Shown here: positions 16,142 through 25,627 of the stretch, one piece after another
Layout of the letters: each line of letters starts with the position of its first letter
Numbering within the stretch: position 1 is the stretch's first letter
Assembly (NCBI RefSeq): GCF_000350485.1
Contig: NZ_AORV01000025.1
Location: 124,001 to 188,000 of the forward strand
Direction of reading: 5' to 3'
Length of the DNA: 64,000 bases
Origin: Ruminiclostridium cellobioparum subsp. termitidis CT1112
GTDB lineage: Bacteria > Bacillota > Clostridia > Acetivibrionales > DSM-1351
Made by a program: the position numbers and the translations under genes
The notes under the pieces: generated by a model
Told to the model about the DNA's origin: nothing
Databases searched by the model: none
Seen by the model: only the letters and a program-made list of their open reading frames with translations

Positions 16142-18316
16142 TCATTTCCTGCTGGAAAGAAATCTGTCCACTACCTGCTGCCTGTATTCCTTTGACAAAG
16201 ATGCAAAAAATGCCGAATAACCCGTTACACGCACTACCAGGTCAGGATGCCTGGAGGGATCCTCATGGGCCTCCAGCAGCTTCTTTCCGGTAAGACAATT
16301 CAGGTTGATAAGGGTTCCTCCCATCTGATTATGGGTATGGATCAGTGAAATCAGTGCATCTATTCCTCCGGCTTTTCCCAGCATATCGGTATCAATGTCC
16401 AGGTGCAGGGGTGAAGAATTGCCGTAGCCCGGCTGCAGTGCCGCTACAGCATTGGCCTTTAATGAAGGCGAAAAGGAGTCGATTCCTGCCGCAAAACCCG
16501 GATCGGGTTCGTTGGAATGGGATATGGCTTCTCCGGCCTTTCTGCCGTTTGGTGTCGCAGGAAGCTTTGCCCCAAGTTCTCCTATATTCCCGTGTGAAAA
16601 CATGCCTGGAATTATTGGGAGATTGTATTTCGGCGTGCCCTCATGCTTACAGCACCAGACATAGTGGTTCCTGATTCTGTCGGCCCATTTCTGCGCCTCC
16701 GAGCCCGGGCAGCCCAGCCGGCTGATATTCTTCAGCATAAGGCGGATATTTTCAGCCCCTTCATAGTTTTTGTCAAGAACATCAAACAATTCCTGCCATG
16801 TAATCCTGCCTTCCTTCACAACACGCTGCTCAATAGCTGCAAAGGAATCGGCGACGGTAGCCATTCCCACGCCGTCGATATTGAAGTTAAGAATGTCCAC
16901 ACCACCTTCGGAACAGTTAAGCCCCCTCTCAACAGGGCCGTGCATGAACAGATTGTATACAAGCTCGGGCGTATTTCTTCCAATCACCTCGTAGTGCCTG
17001 TCATAGCCCGACTTGATGCTGTCCACTATAATTTTTGTGTGATGGCAGAACCTCTCGAACAATGCTTCCAGCGAGGGCTCCCCGCACCTTATATCCTCCA
17101 TGGCATAGTGGAAGGCAAATCCCAGATTGCAGCGGGTGACATCCTGAAGGGGATATTCTCTTCCGGGTATGGCGGTCCAGTTGCAGCCGACCTTTGCCCT
17201 CATACGGGCCAGTTGAAGCGGGTATCCGTTCTTTGCATAACCCTGCTCGCAGCCGATATTACAGGAATAGCTGACGCCTGTGCCATCCTCCAGCATATAT
17301 TCCAGAGAACGCCTCAGCAACTGGGGATTGACGTCGTCATGGACCCTGAGGGCTATATTTGCCGGAATGCGCAGATAATGCATGGCGTCCAGTATGATGA
17401 ACGACATGCGGCTGGTCATATCTCTGCTGCCGTCGGGTGTCAGTCCGGCAATCTGTGAATAGTGGGTATCGTTGAAGAACAGGCTGGCCACATACCATAC
17501 TGCCTGTTCATCGGTGAGTATCCCCGCTTCCATATCCTTTTCATAGTAGGGCCTCAAAACCTCATCCAGCTGATCCATTGCCCCTCCTGCAAAATAAGTG
17601 CGGTCAAGGGTCTGGAAGTGTGCAATGAACTGGCAGGCTTCCCGCAGTGTCCTCGGAGGGTTGTTTACCAGCCATTGGTTGATTTCAGCTATTTCCAGAA
17701 GATTTTTCCTTGTATCCGGGTCGCTTTCCTCCTGTGCCATCCTTTCGGCCTCCAGGGCCAATGCGCCGGTCCATTCCTGCATACCCAGCACCACCAGTTC
17801 CTCTCCGTCATAGAAGGAGGTATCTGCCGGTGAGTTGAACTCCCTGAAATGCCTTATTTTATCCAGCAGCCCGCCCCAGCCCAGCTTTAGGCCTATTTCT
17901 ATATCCCCGGCACAGTGGTTCATGCCTCCAAAACCCGGAAAGGTATTGTATTTTGCCCATACCTCCTTCAGGTCGGAGGGCTGGTCCTCAGGTATTATGC
18001 CCATCCTCACGAAATTCTGCAAAGGCCCTATCCAGGCCCCTGCAAGTGCGCTGTTTTTATTTATGTATTTAGGTATTTCATTGAAAAATCTTCTTAAGTG
18101 CTCTCCAATGGCCACATAGCCATATACAAGTCCCGAGGGATGATTGGGCCTTGCTTCGAATTTGAAATCGGGATAGTGGACAAAACCCCAGTCGTCAAAA
18201 TCCTGGTGTCCGATTTCCTTTCTCTTGAATTCATTGATTTTCAGTTTGTCTTCACGGAGTCCATTAACCCTTTGTGAATATAATTGTGACAATATAACTC
18301 TGTCAGTCTGCAACAT
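16142..18316 (-). CDS. Glycyl radical enzyme (PFL-like), unusual active-site loop
   Basis: 724 aa from ATG 18316-18314 behind GGGGGAG. The glycyl radical loop RVTGYSAFF is 29 residues from the C-terminus (radical Gly about 699), and the N-terminal PFL-like barrel is complete. Aligning the segment before IPGREYP with eliminase-type members places the thiyl-radical cysteine at about residue 378 in VGCNWTAIPGREY. There the usual Cys-x-Glu (GCVE) reads Cys-Asn-Trp, so the general-base Glu of diol and choline eliminases is absent. Two more cysteines sit at about 352 and 356 (SCNIGCEQ). It is therefore not a typical dehydratase or pyruvate formate-lyase. The activase gene lies 22 nt upstream. Substrate unknown; context points to a sugar or uronic-acid derivative. 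Confidence 0.88.
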   Translation of the reverse strand: MLQTDRVILSQLYSQRVNGLREDKLKINEFKRKEIGHQDFDDWGFVHYPDFKFEARPNHPSGLVYGYVAIGEHLRRFFNEIPKYINKNSALAGAWIGPLQNFVRMGIIPEDQPSDLKEVWAKYNTFPGFGGMNHCAGDIEIGLKLGWGGLLDKIRHFREFNSPADTSFYDGEELVVLGMQEWTGALALEAERMAQEESDPDTRKNLLEIAEINQWLVNNPPRTLREACQFIAHFQTLDRTYFAGGAMDQLDEVLRPYYEKDMEAGILTDEQAVWYVASLFFNDTHYSQIAGLTPDGSRDMTSRMSFIILDAMHYLRIPANIALRVHDDVNPQLLRRSLEYMLEDGTGVSYSCNIGCEQGYAKNGYPLQLARMRAKVGCNWTAIPGREYPLQDVTRCNLGFAFHYAMEDIRCGEPSLEALFERFCHHTKIIVDSIKSGYDRHYEVIGRNTPELVYNLFMHGPVERGLNCSEGGVDILNFNIDGVGMATVADSFAAIEQRVVKEGRITWQELFDVLDKNYEGAENIRLMLKNISRLGCPGSEAQKWADRIRNHYVWCCKHEGTPKYNLPIIPGMFSHGNIGELGAKLPATPNGRKAGEAISHSNEPDPGFAAGIDSFSPSLKANAVAALQPGYGNSSPLHLDIDTDMLGKAGGIDALISLIHTHNQMGGTLINLNCLTGKKLLEAHEDPSRHPDLVVRVTGYSAFFASLSKEYRQQVVDRFLSSRK

Positions 18317-18338
18317 TGCTGCTCCCCCCATCTCCATT

Positions 18339-19250
18339 TTATGTTTTAACCGCATTCAAACCTTCACTTACCAGTATTTCAACTGCTCTGTCCATCATAG
18401 CTTCAGTTGGGACTTCAACAGCTTTCAGTTCATTATCCATACCAAGTGCAGTATATTTGTTGTCGCCCAGCTTATGATAGGGCATGACTTCAACTCTGCT
18501 TATGTTTAAAGACTTAAGTATCCCGGCAATCCCGGGAATTTGTCCGTCATTGCACTCCGGAACAAAGGGAATCCTTACGAGTATCTGCTTTCCTGAAGCC
18601 GAAAGCCTTTCCAGATTATTCAGGATACGGACGTTCTCGGCGCCTGTCAGCAGCTTGTGTAACGCCGGATCAGCCGCTTTTATGTCATACAGGAACAGGT
18701 CGGTCAAAGGCAGAATTCTCTCAAAGCTGCTCCAGGGGACGTTTCCGGCCGTATCTACCGCCGTATGTATACCTTTTTCCCTGCAGCGTTTCAGTATTTC
18801 ATACAAAAATTCAATCTGGAGCATGCACTCCCCGCCTGAAAAGGTGACTCCGCCTTTCGAATTACTGTAATACAAATAATCCTCCATGATGGAAGCAAAC
18901 ACATAATCAGCATCCACGTATTTGCCTACGGCAGTTATGGCATTGGCAAAGCATACATCGGCACAAGCCAGGCATCCAATGCATTTGGCCCTGTTTATCA
19001 TATGCATCTGCTTATCGTCAAGTACGTGCACACCATTTGGACACGCCTTGAAACAGGCCCCGCACCCGATGCACCGGTCGGAATAAAACTCGATCTGATT
19101 TTTGGGTGAGATTGATTCCGGATTGTGGCACCATTTGCATCTGAGGTTGCAGCCCTTAAAAAATACCGTAGTTCTGACTCCCGGGCCGTCATAAATAGAA
19201 AAATGTTGAATGTTGAATATATTTCCTTTGGAATTCACCGAAAATATCAA
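18339..19250 (-). CDS. Glycyl-radical-enzyme activase (radical SAM, two extra 4Fe-4S clusters)
   Basis: 303 aa. The radical SAM motif CNLRCKWC (Cys-x3-Cys-x2-Cys) lies near residue 35. It is followed by a ferredoxin insert with CIGCGACFKAC and CIGCLACADVC holding two 4Fe-4S clusters, then GGVTFSGGECMLQ, the glycine-rich SAM-binding part of this family. It abstracts hydrogen from the glycine of the adjacent enzyme. Start is uncertain: TTG at 19250 is only 2 nt from the GGGGG site, so GTG at 19238 may be used. Divergent from the GntR-LacI regulator. Confidence 0.92.
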   Translation of the reverse strand: MIFSVNSKGNIFNIQHFSIYDGPGVRTTVFFKGCNLRCKWCHNPESISPKNQIEFYSDRCIGCGACFKACPNGVHVLDDKQMHMINRAKCIGCLACADVCFANAITAVGKYVDADYVFASIMEDYLYYSNSKGGVTFSGGECMLQIEFLYEILKRCREKGIHTAVDTAGNVPWSSFERILPLTDLFLYDIKAADPALHKLLTGAENVRILNNLERLSASGKQILVRIPFVPECNDGQIPGIAGILKSLNISRVEVMPYHKLGDNKYTALGMDNELKAVEVPTEAMMDRAVEILVSEGLNAVKT

Positions 19251-19519
19251 CCCCCTTTATACCTGATCTTATTACATATTATATATCAATATTTGTCATG
19301 TTTATTATATATTATATATTTATTATAATCAATTTATTTCTTATATTTTCAATAATGCATTAATTTGTCAGGTTCTACACAAGTACATTTCTTTTTTAAC
19401 CACATGGAACTTAAAAGTATCTTGATTCCTTAACATAAATCAAGGCATTGACATGTTTGTTATATTTGTTATATCATGTAATATATACATTAATTATTAA
19501 ACTGGAAGGATCCTTAAAT
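19251..19519. promoter_or_regulatory. Divergent promoter region of activase and sugar regulator
   Basis: Very AT-rich, with repeated TTATATATTATATAT blocks near 19270-19325 and again TTATATTTGTTATAT near 19457-19475. The blocks are flanked by CATG-containing elements (TGTCATG and ATCATGTAA). These repeats on both sides are plausible binding sites for the regulator at 19520, but no clean palindrome of the kind known for AraR-type proteins is obvious. Confidence 0.4.
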
Positions 19520-20737
19520 ATGAAGATTGAATCAAGAACACCGTTGTATGCAATGATCAAAGATTATATAAAAAAGCAGATCTCAGAAGGAACTTTTAAC
19601 GAGAACGACAGGCTCCCTCCCGAGGTTGAACTTATGAAAACCTTCAATGTAAGCAGGATTACCGTAACCAAAGCCCTTACCGAAATGGCCGATGAAGGAA
19701 TAGTTTACAGAATACCAGGCAGGGGCACTTACGTCAGCAGGAACCCTGGCAACCCCATAGAGGCTTCCGAAGCAAATGAATCAAGGGCAAAGGAACCGGT
19801 TGATGTTAAAACAGACACAGCCGAAAACCGCCGGGAAGGATCAGGTTTGATAGGTTTTACCATTCCCACCCTTGAGGACTATTTCTCCACAAATATACTT
19901 AACGGCATTAAAAAATCCCTGGACGAAAGGGGGTATTCCCTGCTCATACAGATAACCTTCAACAGGGCCAAGGAAGAGCAGGCAATAAGGAATTTTATTA
20001 AATTCGGCGTCGACGGCATGATCATCTTTCCCGTGGATCAGGAAACCTACAACGAGGAAATCCTTGCCTTGAAGGTGAATCACTTCCCCTTTGTACTGGT
20101 GGACCGCTATCTGCCCGGAATAGATACCAGTTATGTAGTTTCAAACAATGTGCTGGGCGGGAAACTGGCCGTATCCCACCTGTATGAACTTGGTCACAGA
20201 AATATTGCAATCTGCACAAGCACAATGCTTCCCACATCTTCCACCGGAGACCGCATTAACGGTTACCTAAGCGAATTAGCTGAAAGAGGTATAAAGGAAA
20301 ATTCCGAGCTGATCATAAAGGACATCGATGTATCCAAATTCGAAAGCAGCTCCGACAGCGCACTTAAAAACAATATAGTAACATCTGTAAACAACCTGCG
20401 CCTTATAGATGCGCTTAAAAACGGAAAAGCTACCGCCTTCATAGTAACCGACGGAAAAACAGCGGTTTATATTTCAAGAATTTGCGAACACCTGGGAATC
20501 CGCATTCCGGAGGACATATCTCTGATATGCTTTGACGATCCCCTATACACCCCCTTTAACTCAAGCTTTTTCACCCATATAAAACAATCCGAGAGCTCAA
20601 TGGGTTACAGGGCAGGAGAAATCATGGCCGATTTGCTGAAACCCGAAAAGAGCGAGAACCTCCAGGCATACCACAAAATCATTTTGGATCCGGAACTTGT
20701 TGTTCGCAAGTCCTCCGGCCCCGTCAGGAAGAAATGA
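19520..20737 (+). CDS. GntR-type HTH / LacI-type sugar-binding regulator
   Basis: 405 aa from ATG 19520 (GGAAGGATCC upstream), shorter than the frame from 19448. Residues 1-75 are a GntR winged helix (TPLYAMIKDYIKKQISEGTF, then NVSRITVTKALTEM); after a charged linker, residues 105-400 are a periplasmic-binding-like sugar domain (IGFTIPTLEDYFST, LIQITFNRAKEEQAI, YLPGIDTSYVVSNN). This architecture matches AraR of Bacillus, a sugar-released repressor, but the effector here is not known. Divergent from the glycyl-radical operon, which it probably controls, and convergent with the GH43 gene. Confidence 0.9.
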   Translation: MKIESRTPLYAMIKDYIKKQISEGTFNENDRLPPEVELMKTFNVSRITVTKALTEMADEGIVYRIPGRGTYVSRNPGNPIEASEANESRAKEPVDVKTDTAENRREGSGLIGFTIPTLEDYFSTNILNGIKKSLDERGYSLLIQITFNRAKEEQAIRNFIKFGVDGMIIFPVDQETYNEEILALKVNHFPFVLVDRYLPGIDTSYVVSNNVLGGKLAVSHLYELGHRNIAICTSTMLPTSSTGDRINGYLSELAERGIKENSELIIKDIDVSKFESSSDSALKNNIVTSVNNLRLIDALKNGKATAFIVTDGKTAVYISRICEHLGIRIPEDISLICFDDPLYTPFNSSFFTHIKQSESSMGYRAGEIMADLLKPEKSENLQAYHKIILDPELVVRKSSGPVRKK

Positions 20738-20769
20738 GATATCGCCGTTGTATGCTTATCCGAACATAA

Positions 20770-20806
20770 AAATAAAACTCAAGCCAGAAATTCCTGAGTT
20801 TTATTT
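20770..20806 (+). terminator. Terminator of the GntR-LacI gene
   Basis: AAATAAAACTCA (20770-20781) pairs perfectly with 20795-20806, which is itself T-rich; 33 nt after the stop. Confidence 0.75.
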
Positions 20807-20822
20807 CAAATATTCTGTTATA

Positions 20823-20937
20823 CATCAAATGATATGCCAAATGTGTTTGCGATATATCATTTGATATGTCATATGTATTTGCAATATATCAAATGACATG
20901 TCAAGTGCATTTGTGATATATCATTTGATACGTCACA
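20823..20937. repeat. 32-bp tandem repeat, 3.6 copies, with alternating inverted cores
   Basis: Copies begin at 20823, 20855, 20887 and 20919 (last one partial), each ATC-AAATGA or ATC-ATTTGA followed by Y-ATG-Y-CA, a variable TG stretch and TTTG-R-ATA. Odd copies carry ATCAAATGA and even copies its complement ATCATTTGA, so neighbouring units can also pair as hairpins. It lies between the convergent regulator and GH43 genes, 20 nt before the GH43 stop. Confidence 0.85.
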
Positions 20938-20957
20938 GGGTTCCGGGTTCAATCATT

Positions 20958-21917
20958 TCAGAACTCTCCCGACGGCTTTCCCAGCTCCGACCACCGGGAC
21001 ATGGGTTCTCCGAATTCCGGCAGCCCCTCACTGTTCCAATAAAACGGCTGCGCCCAGGTACTTCTGAATGCCGTATTCAGCTTGTGGCCTCTTTGCTCTG
21101 AGATCCCATGGAAGATTATCCAATCCTCCTTATCATCGGGAGATTTTACAAAGCTGTTATGACCTACGGCAACCACCCGGTTTTCTACCGATTTAGCAAA
21201 TACCGGAAAAGCTGATTTTGTCCAGGAATCTATATCAAGCAAATCACTTTCATCGGGAGCAGACACCATTCCCAGGCAATAATCCTCAGTCCAGGTCGTG
21301 CTGGCGGAGTAGATAACAAATATCCTGCCATTTCTTTTCAGAATGGCAGGCCCCTCGTTTATAGCCATTCCGCCCCGCATTTCCCAATCAAATTCCGGTT
21401 TTGTCAATAAGACATCCTCACCGGAAAGTGTCCATGGGTCACTCATTTTTGCGATGTAAATCGCAGAGCCATACTCGGGAAAATTCCCATAGCCCGCATA
21501 CAGGAAATACAGCTCACGATTATGCTGCAGTACCGTACCGTCCAATCCGGGGTATTGTGTATTAACCTGCCCTTTTTCGGTCCACGTTCCCAGCATGGGA
21601 TCTTCGGATTCATTTTCCAGAACAAATATCCTTCTCGTTTCATCTCCGCCGCCATCGTTGGCAGTGAAATATACATACCATTTGTCATTTATAAAATGAA
21701 GCTCCGGCGCCCAAAGATTCTTTGAACAGGGTCCCGTTGACCCAGGAGTCCAGATTGTTTTCTTCGCAGCCTGCCCTATACCGGTAATGGACCGGGAAGC
21801 CCACATTTCAATCCTATCCCCTCTTGTCACCATAAAATAATAAAAGCCGTTACAATGCTTATACAGCCATGGATCAGCACCATTTTCAAAAATAGGATTT
21901 TTAAATGTATTTTTCAT
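20958..21917 (-). CDS. Glycoside hydrolase family 43, cytoplasmic
   Basis: 319 aa, no signal peptide. The five-bladed propeller markers are visible: GADPWLY near residue 13 (catalytic base Asp), YPGLDGTVLQHN near 125 (pKa-tuning Asp) and MAINEGPAILKRNG near 185 (general acid Glu). Most such enzymes release arabinose, xylose or galactose from oligosaccharides. Start ATG overlaps the stop of the GH2 gene by ATGA, so the two are translationally coupled and probably act on the same imported oligosaccharide. Exact specificity cannot be read. Confidence 0.88.
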   Translation of the reverse strand: MKNTFKNPIFENGADPWLYKHCNGFYYFMVTRGDRIEMWASRSITGIGQAAKKTIWTPGSTGPCSKNLWAPELHFINDKWYVYFTANDGGGDETRRIFVLENESEDPMLGTWTEKGQVNTQYPGLDGTVLQHNRELYFLYAGYGNFPEYGSAIYIAKMSDPWTLSGEDVLLTKPEFDWEMRGGMAINEGPAILKRNGRIFVIYSASTTWTEDYCLGMVSAPDESDLLDIDSWTKSAFPVFAKSVENRVVAVGHNSFVKSPDDKEDWIIFHGISEQRGHKLNTAFRSTWAQPFYWNSEGLPEFGEPMSRWSELGKPSGEF

Positions 21918-23680
21918 TTAACCTCATTAACCTTTCTTATGGCTTCAATATCCACCTTCGGTTTTCTGTCGGCCGTCAAAAGGCCGTTTATCTCCTGCAT
22001 AACATCAGTCAGCTGGGTATAGCAATAGCCCCTGATATACGGAGTGTTTTTGATGGCCCCCGTAATATCTCCAAATCTTTCAAAAAAACTATTCTCATCA
22101 ACAACCGTCCCATTATATCCCCAATTGCCGGAATCCTCGCTTTCAAAAGCTATTCCTCCATATTCAGACACCAGTATGGGCTGTCCCCCGTACTCCGTCC
22201 CTTCGGCGTACAGAAGCCTCCAATTGTTTACCGAACCTGTCAGCATTTGCTCCTTATCGTGGTACTTTTCATTAAATTCCCCGCTCCAGGCTTCATAATC
22301 GTGGATTCCGCAAATATCGGATTCCACCTGCTCCCATCCGTCATTGGTGCTGATCAAACGCGTTTTGTCCATTGAGCGGAGGATGTAATATAGAGATTTC
22401 GCAAAATCCTGCTGTGTTCTATCAGTATAAATATTCCTAACGCCCCAGGATTCATTCAGCGGCACCCACGCTACAATACAGGGGTGATTATAGTCACGGT
22501 TTACAAATTCAATCATCTCAGTTGTAATATTCTGAGTTTCCTCTATGCTAAAATCATATGCAGCCGGCATTTCACCCCAAACCAGCAAGCCTAATTTGTC
22601 AGCCCAGTAATAATATCGCGGGTCCTCTATTTTCTGATGTTTTCTGGCTCCGTTAAAACCCATTTTTTTGGTCATTTCTATGTCATGGATAATAGCCCGG
22701 TCACTTGGCGGGGTCAGCAGGCTCTCAGGCCAGTAGCCCTGATCCAGTATCAGCTTCTGGTAATAGGGACTGTTATTCAGAAGTATAAAGTCACCCTTTA
22801 CCGATATCTTTCTCATGCCAAAATAGCTTTTAAATTCGTCCGACCGAATCCCGTCCTCTTTGACAGTAAACCTGACATCATACAAATTGGGCGTTTCAGG
22901 CTTCCAGTAGTGTATTTCATCTATGTAATCCTCCTCAGCCATATCAATGGTCAATTTGAATATCCTTCTATCAATGCCGGCTGTTATTTTTTTCTTTTCC
23001 TGCCCCTTATAATCCACAACGACAGTAAGCTCGGCATTCTCCGGCTCCCTGTTCAGAAAAATTTCAGTCAATACGGTTTTCCTGTCAATGTCGGGTGTTA
23101 TTCTCAGTTTATCAACATACAATCCGCCTACTGCTTCCAGCCAAACAGTCTGCCAAATGCCTGAAGTCGCAGTATACCAGCACCGGTCGGGGTTTTCCTT
23201 CCAGTATTGCTTTCCCCTGGGCTGCGTGCATTCATATCTGTCCTCGGCCTTTACAGTCAGCCGGTTTTTCCCAGGCCTTATACTGCCGGTAATATCAAAC
23301 TTGAAAGGCACATATCCGCCTTGATGTTTTCCTGCATATTCTCCATTTATCCAGACCTTTGCGGCGTAATCCACAGCTCCGAAATAAAGTAAAACCTTTT
23401 TTCCGGCAAAGCTTTCAGGAATTTCGAACTCTCTTTCATACCACAGGTATTCATGCATTTCCCTGCCGGCAATACCGCTTAGCTCACTCTGGTAACAGAA
23501 GGGCACCACTATTTCTTTGGAAAACTCCTTCCCTCTATACCATCTTTGTTCTTCACCGGCATTTTCATCATCAAATTCAAAATTCCAAACTCCATTGAGG
23601 TTCAGCCATTCCGCCCTCTCAAAATCCGGTCTCGGATATTCGCTTCTAGGTTGGTTAGTCATATTATTCAAAGCTTTCAT
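21914..23680 (-). CDS. Glycoside hydrolase family 2 (short, beta-glucuronidase/galactosidase type)
   Basis: About 590 aa. N-terminal sugar-binding sandwich with LNGVWNFEFDDEN and the Ig-like domain are followed by a TIM barrel; VPLNESWG holds the acid/base Glu and ILVSEYGGI the nucleophile Glu. The start is unsure: ATG 23680 is only 1 nt from GGGAG, TTG 23671 has better spacing (9 nt) and ATG 23662 is also possible. No signal peptide. Length fits the short GH2 group rather than LacZ. Follows the permease genes and couples to GH43. Confidence 0.88.
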   Translation of the reverse strand: MKALNNMTNQPRSEYPRPDFERAEWLNLNGVWNFEFDDENAGEEQRWYRGKEFSKEIVVPFCYQSELSGIAGREMHEYLWYEREFEIPESFAGKKVLLYFGAVDYAAKVWINGEYAGKHQGGYVPFKFDITGSIRPGKNRLTVKAEDRYECTQPRGKQYWKENPDRCWYTATSGIWQTVWLEAVGGLYVDKLRITPDIDRKTVLTEIFLNREPENAELTVVVDYKGQEKKKITAGIDRRIFKLTIDMAEEDYIDEIHYWKPETPNLYDVRFTVKEDGIRSDEFKSYFGMRKISVKGDFILLNNSPYYQKLILDQGYWPESLLTPPSDRAIIHDIEMTKKMGFNGARKHQKIEDPRYYYWADKLGLLVWGEMPAAYDFSIEETQNITTEMIEFVNRDYNHPCIVAWVPLNESWGVRNIYTDRTQQDFAKSLYYILRSMDKTRLISTNDGWEQVESDICGIHDYEAWSGEFNEKYHDKEQMLTGSVNNWRLLYAEGTEYGGQPILVSEYGGIAFESEDSGNWGYNGTVVDENSFFERFGDITGAIKNTPYIRGYCYTQLTDVMQEINGLLTADRKPKVDIEAIRKVNEVK

Positions 23681-23827
23681 CTCCCAAATTATTAGTCTGA
23701 TCATTAAGTACTGCTCTGTTTTAGCTTCCAATTCCATTCTTTGAGTTTTTACAACCGCAGAAATATGAAATAATTTCAGCCCTTAATTGCCGGTTACCAG
23801 CAGCCAAAAATTTTTTCATATTTGTTA

Positions 23828-24670
23828 TTATCCTTTTATTCCCGAAAGCGCAATACCTTCAACGAAAAATTTCTGTGCCAGCAGGTATATGACAAGAATG
23901 GGCAATATACAAATTACAGTGCCTGCCAACAACAAATTATATTGGATGTTGTATTCGAAGCCTCTGAATATGGCCAGGCCAAGGGGCAAGGTAAACATAT
24001 CCTGTTTATTTGTGACTAGCAAAGGCCACAGGAAGCTGTTCCAGGAACCAATGAATGAAAAGACACAAAGTGTTATGATTCCAGGCTTTGATAATGGCAT
24101 AATTATCCTGCAGAATATCCCGAATTTGCTGCTGCCGTCAATAGTGGCAGCTTCATCCAGTTCAGACGGAATGCTCATAAAAAACTGCCTCAGCATGAAA
24201 GTCCCATATGCCGTGAAAATAGAAGGCACTATGAGAGCCTGGTAAGAGTTCAGCCAGTGGAATACCCTCATGATAACGAAATTAGGTACCATAACTACCG
24301 GAAAAGGTATCATCATGGTTGCCAGGTAAGTGAGAAAGATTTTGTCCCTGCCCTTATAATGAAGTCTTGAAAATGAATAAGCAGCCAGTGAGCTGGTGGT
24401 AATCTGGCCCGCAACCGTAAGCACAGTTACAAATACGCTGTTAAAGAAGTATTTGCTGAAACTCGCCTTAACCCAGGCATCGGTGTAATTGGAAAGCTGC
24501 ACGGGGTCCGGTATGAACACCGGCGGGTAAATGAATATCTGCCCCGAGGTTTTTAAAGAAGTTATGACCATCCAAAGAAATGGGAAGCCCAGGAATATGG
24601 CAAATATGGTCATAAAAATGTATATCAATGCTTTTCTGGTCATTCGAAGTGCTATATTGTTATCCAACAC
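23828..24670 (-). CDS. CUT1 sugar ABC permease, MalG type
   Basis: About 280 aa, six membrane segments; EAA loop DEAATIDGSSKFGIFCRIIMPLSKPG and C-terminus FFVEGIALSGIKG. The start is taken as GTG at 24670 (protein begins MLDNN), 7 nt behind GGAGGGG; the ATG at 24691 is upstream of that site. Pairs with the permease at 24696. Confidence 0.9.
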   Translation of the reverse strand: MLDNNIALRMTRKALIYIFMTIFAIFLGFPFLWMVITSLKTSGQIFIYPPVFIPDPVQLSNYTDAWVKASFSKYFFNSVFVTVLTVAGQITTSSLAAYSFSRLHYKGRDKIFLTYLATMMIPFPVVMVPNFVIMRVFHWLNSYQALIVPSIFTAYGTFMLRQFFMSIPSELDEAATIDGSSKFGIFCRIIMPLSKPGIITLCVFSFIGSWNSFLWPLLVTNKQDMFTLPLGLAIFRGFEYNIQYNLLLAGTVICILPILVIYLLAQKFFVEGIALSGIKG

Positions 24671-24695
24671 GTCTGTACCCCTCCTATGCACTCAG

Positions 24696-25586
24696 TTAAT
24701 ACTCGACCCATTTGTCCTGCATTTTAAACTGGACATATGTGAGTGAAAAAACGATCAAAAACAGGATCCAGGAAAGGGCCGAAGCATTTCCCATCTTAAA
24801 GAACTGGAACCCGTTATCATATATGTAACTGACAATGGATTTCGTCGTGTTGTTGGGCGCTCCTCCGGTCATCATGTACACATAGTCGAAGACCTGGAAG
24901 GAATTGATAATGGACATAACCAAAACAAAAAAAGTTGTGGGTGTGAGCATGGGTATAGTCACTGAAGTAAATTTGCGTATGGTGCCGCCTCCGTCTATCT
25001 CACAGGCTTCATACAGCTGTCTGGGTATTGCCTGCAGCCCCGCAAGGAACAGAACCATATTGTATCCCGCACTGCTCCATATTCCTACAGTAGCAATGGC
25101 AACCATTGCAGTCCTTTCGTCGGCCAGCCAGTTTATGGACGGAACATTGAATATTGACAGGAACTGGTTTATAAGTCCAAAATCGGTATTGAACATCCAT
25201 GTCCAGACAATTGAAACCGCAATCGAGGAGGTCACTACCGGCAGAAAATATATAAACCTGTAAATCATTCTTCCTCTCAGCCGCTGGTTTACCAGAAGTG
25301 CAAGGAGCAACGCCAAAATCATCATTCCGGGTATGGCTATGAGACAATACCTGACGGTATTCCATAAAACCTTCCAGAATAAAGGATCTGCAGTAAACAA
25401 TTCTTTGTAATTGCCTATGCCGATAAATTCAGGAGGACTTATAAGATCCCAGTTGGAAAAACTCAGAACCAATGAAGCTCCTACAGGTATTAAGGAAAAT
25501 ATGAGGAAGCCGATGAAGTTTGGCGCGATAAATGCAAGTCCCGTGAGCAAATTCCTTCTTTCACGGGAATTATTTGTTTTTTTCAA
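24696..25586 (-). CDS. CUT1 sugar ABC permease, MalF type
   Basis: 296 aa starting with TTG at 25586 behind GAGG (9-nt spacing). Six membrane segments; EAA loop YEACEIDGGGTIRKFTSVTIPMLTPT; typical MTGGAPNNTTKSIVSYIYDNGF after TM5 and KMQDKWVEY at the end. Separated from the binding-protein gene by a strong stem-loop. Confidence 0.9.
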   Translation of the reverse strand: MKKTNNSRERRNLLTGLAFIAPNFIGFLIFSLIPVGASLVLSFSNWDLISPPEFIGIGNYKELFTADPLFWKVLWNTVRYCLIAIPGMMILALLLALLVNQRLRGRMIYRFIYFLPVVTSSIAVSIVWTWMFNTDFGLINQFLSIFNVPSINWLADERTAMVAIATVGIWSSAGYNMVLFLAGLQAIPRQLYEACEIDGGGTIRKFTSVTIPMLTPTTFFVLVMSIINSFQVFDYVYMMTGGAPNNTTKSIVSYIYDNGFQFFKMGNASALSWILFLIVFSLTYVQFKMQDKWVEY

Positions 25587-25627
25587 GTTGCATTACCTCA
25601 CTTTTTTTTATATTATCAAGCTCTTCC

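Noticed and set aside
16345-18119. Long plus-strand open frames opposite the glycyl radical enzyme gene
   Set aside because: They mirror the minus-strand gene, lack ribosome sites and encode no known motif; shadows of biased codon use.
16142-18316. Plain pyruvate formate-lyase annotation
   Set aside because: No adjacent Cys-Cys active site and the overall motif order follows the eliminase-like branch; only the family-level name is justified.
20823-20937. CRISPR array
   Set aside because: The units follow each other without unique spacers and vary between copies; no cas genes nearby.
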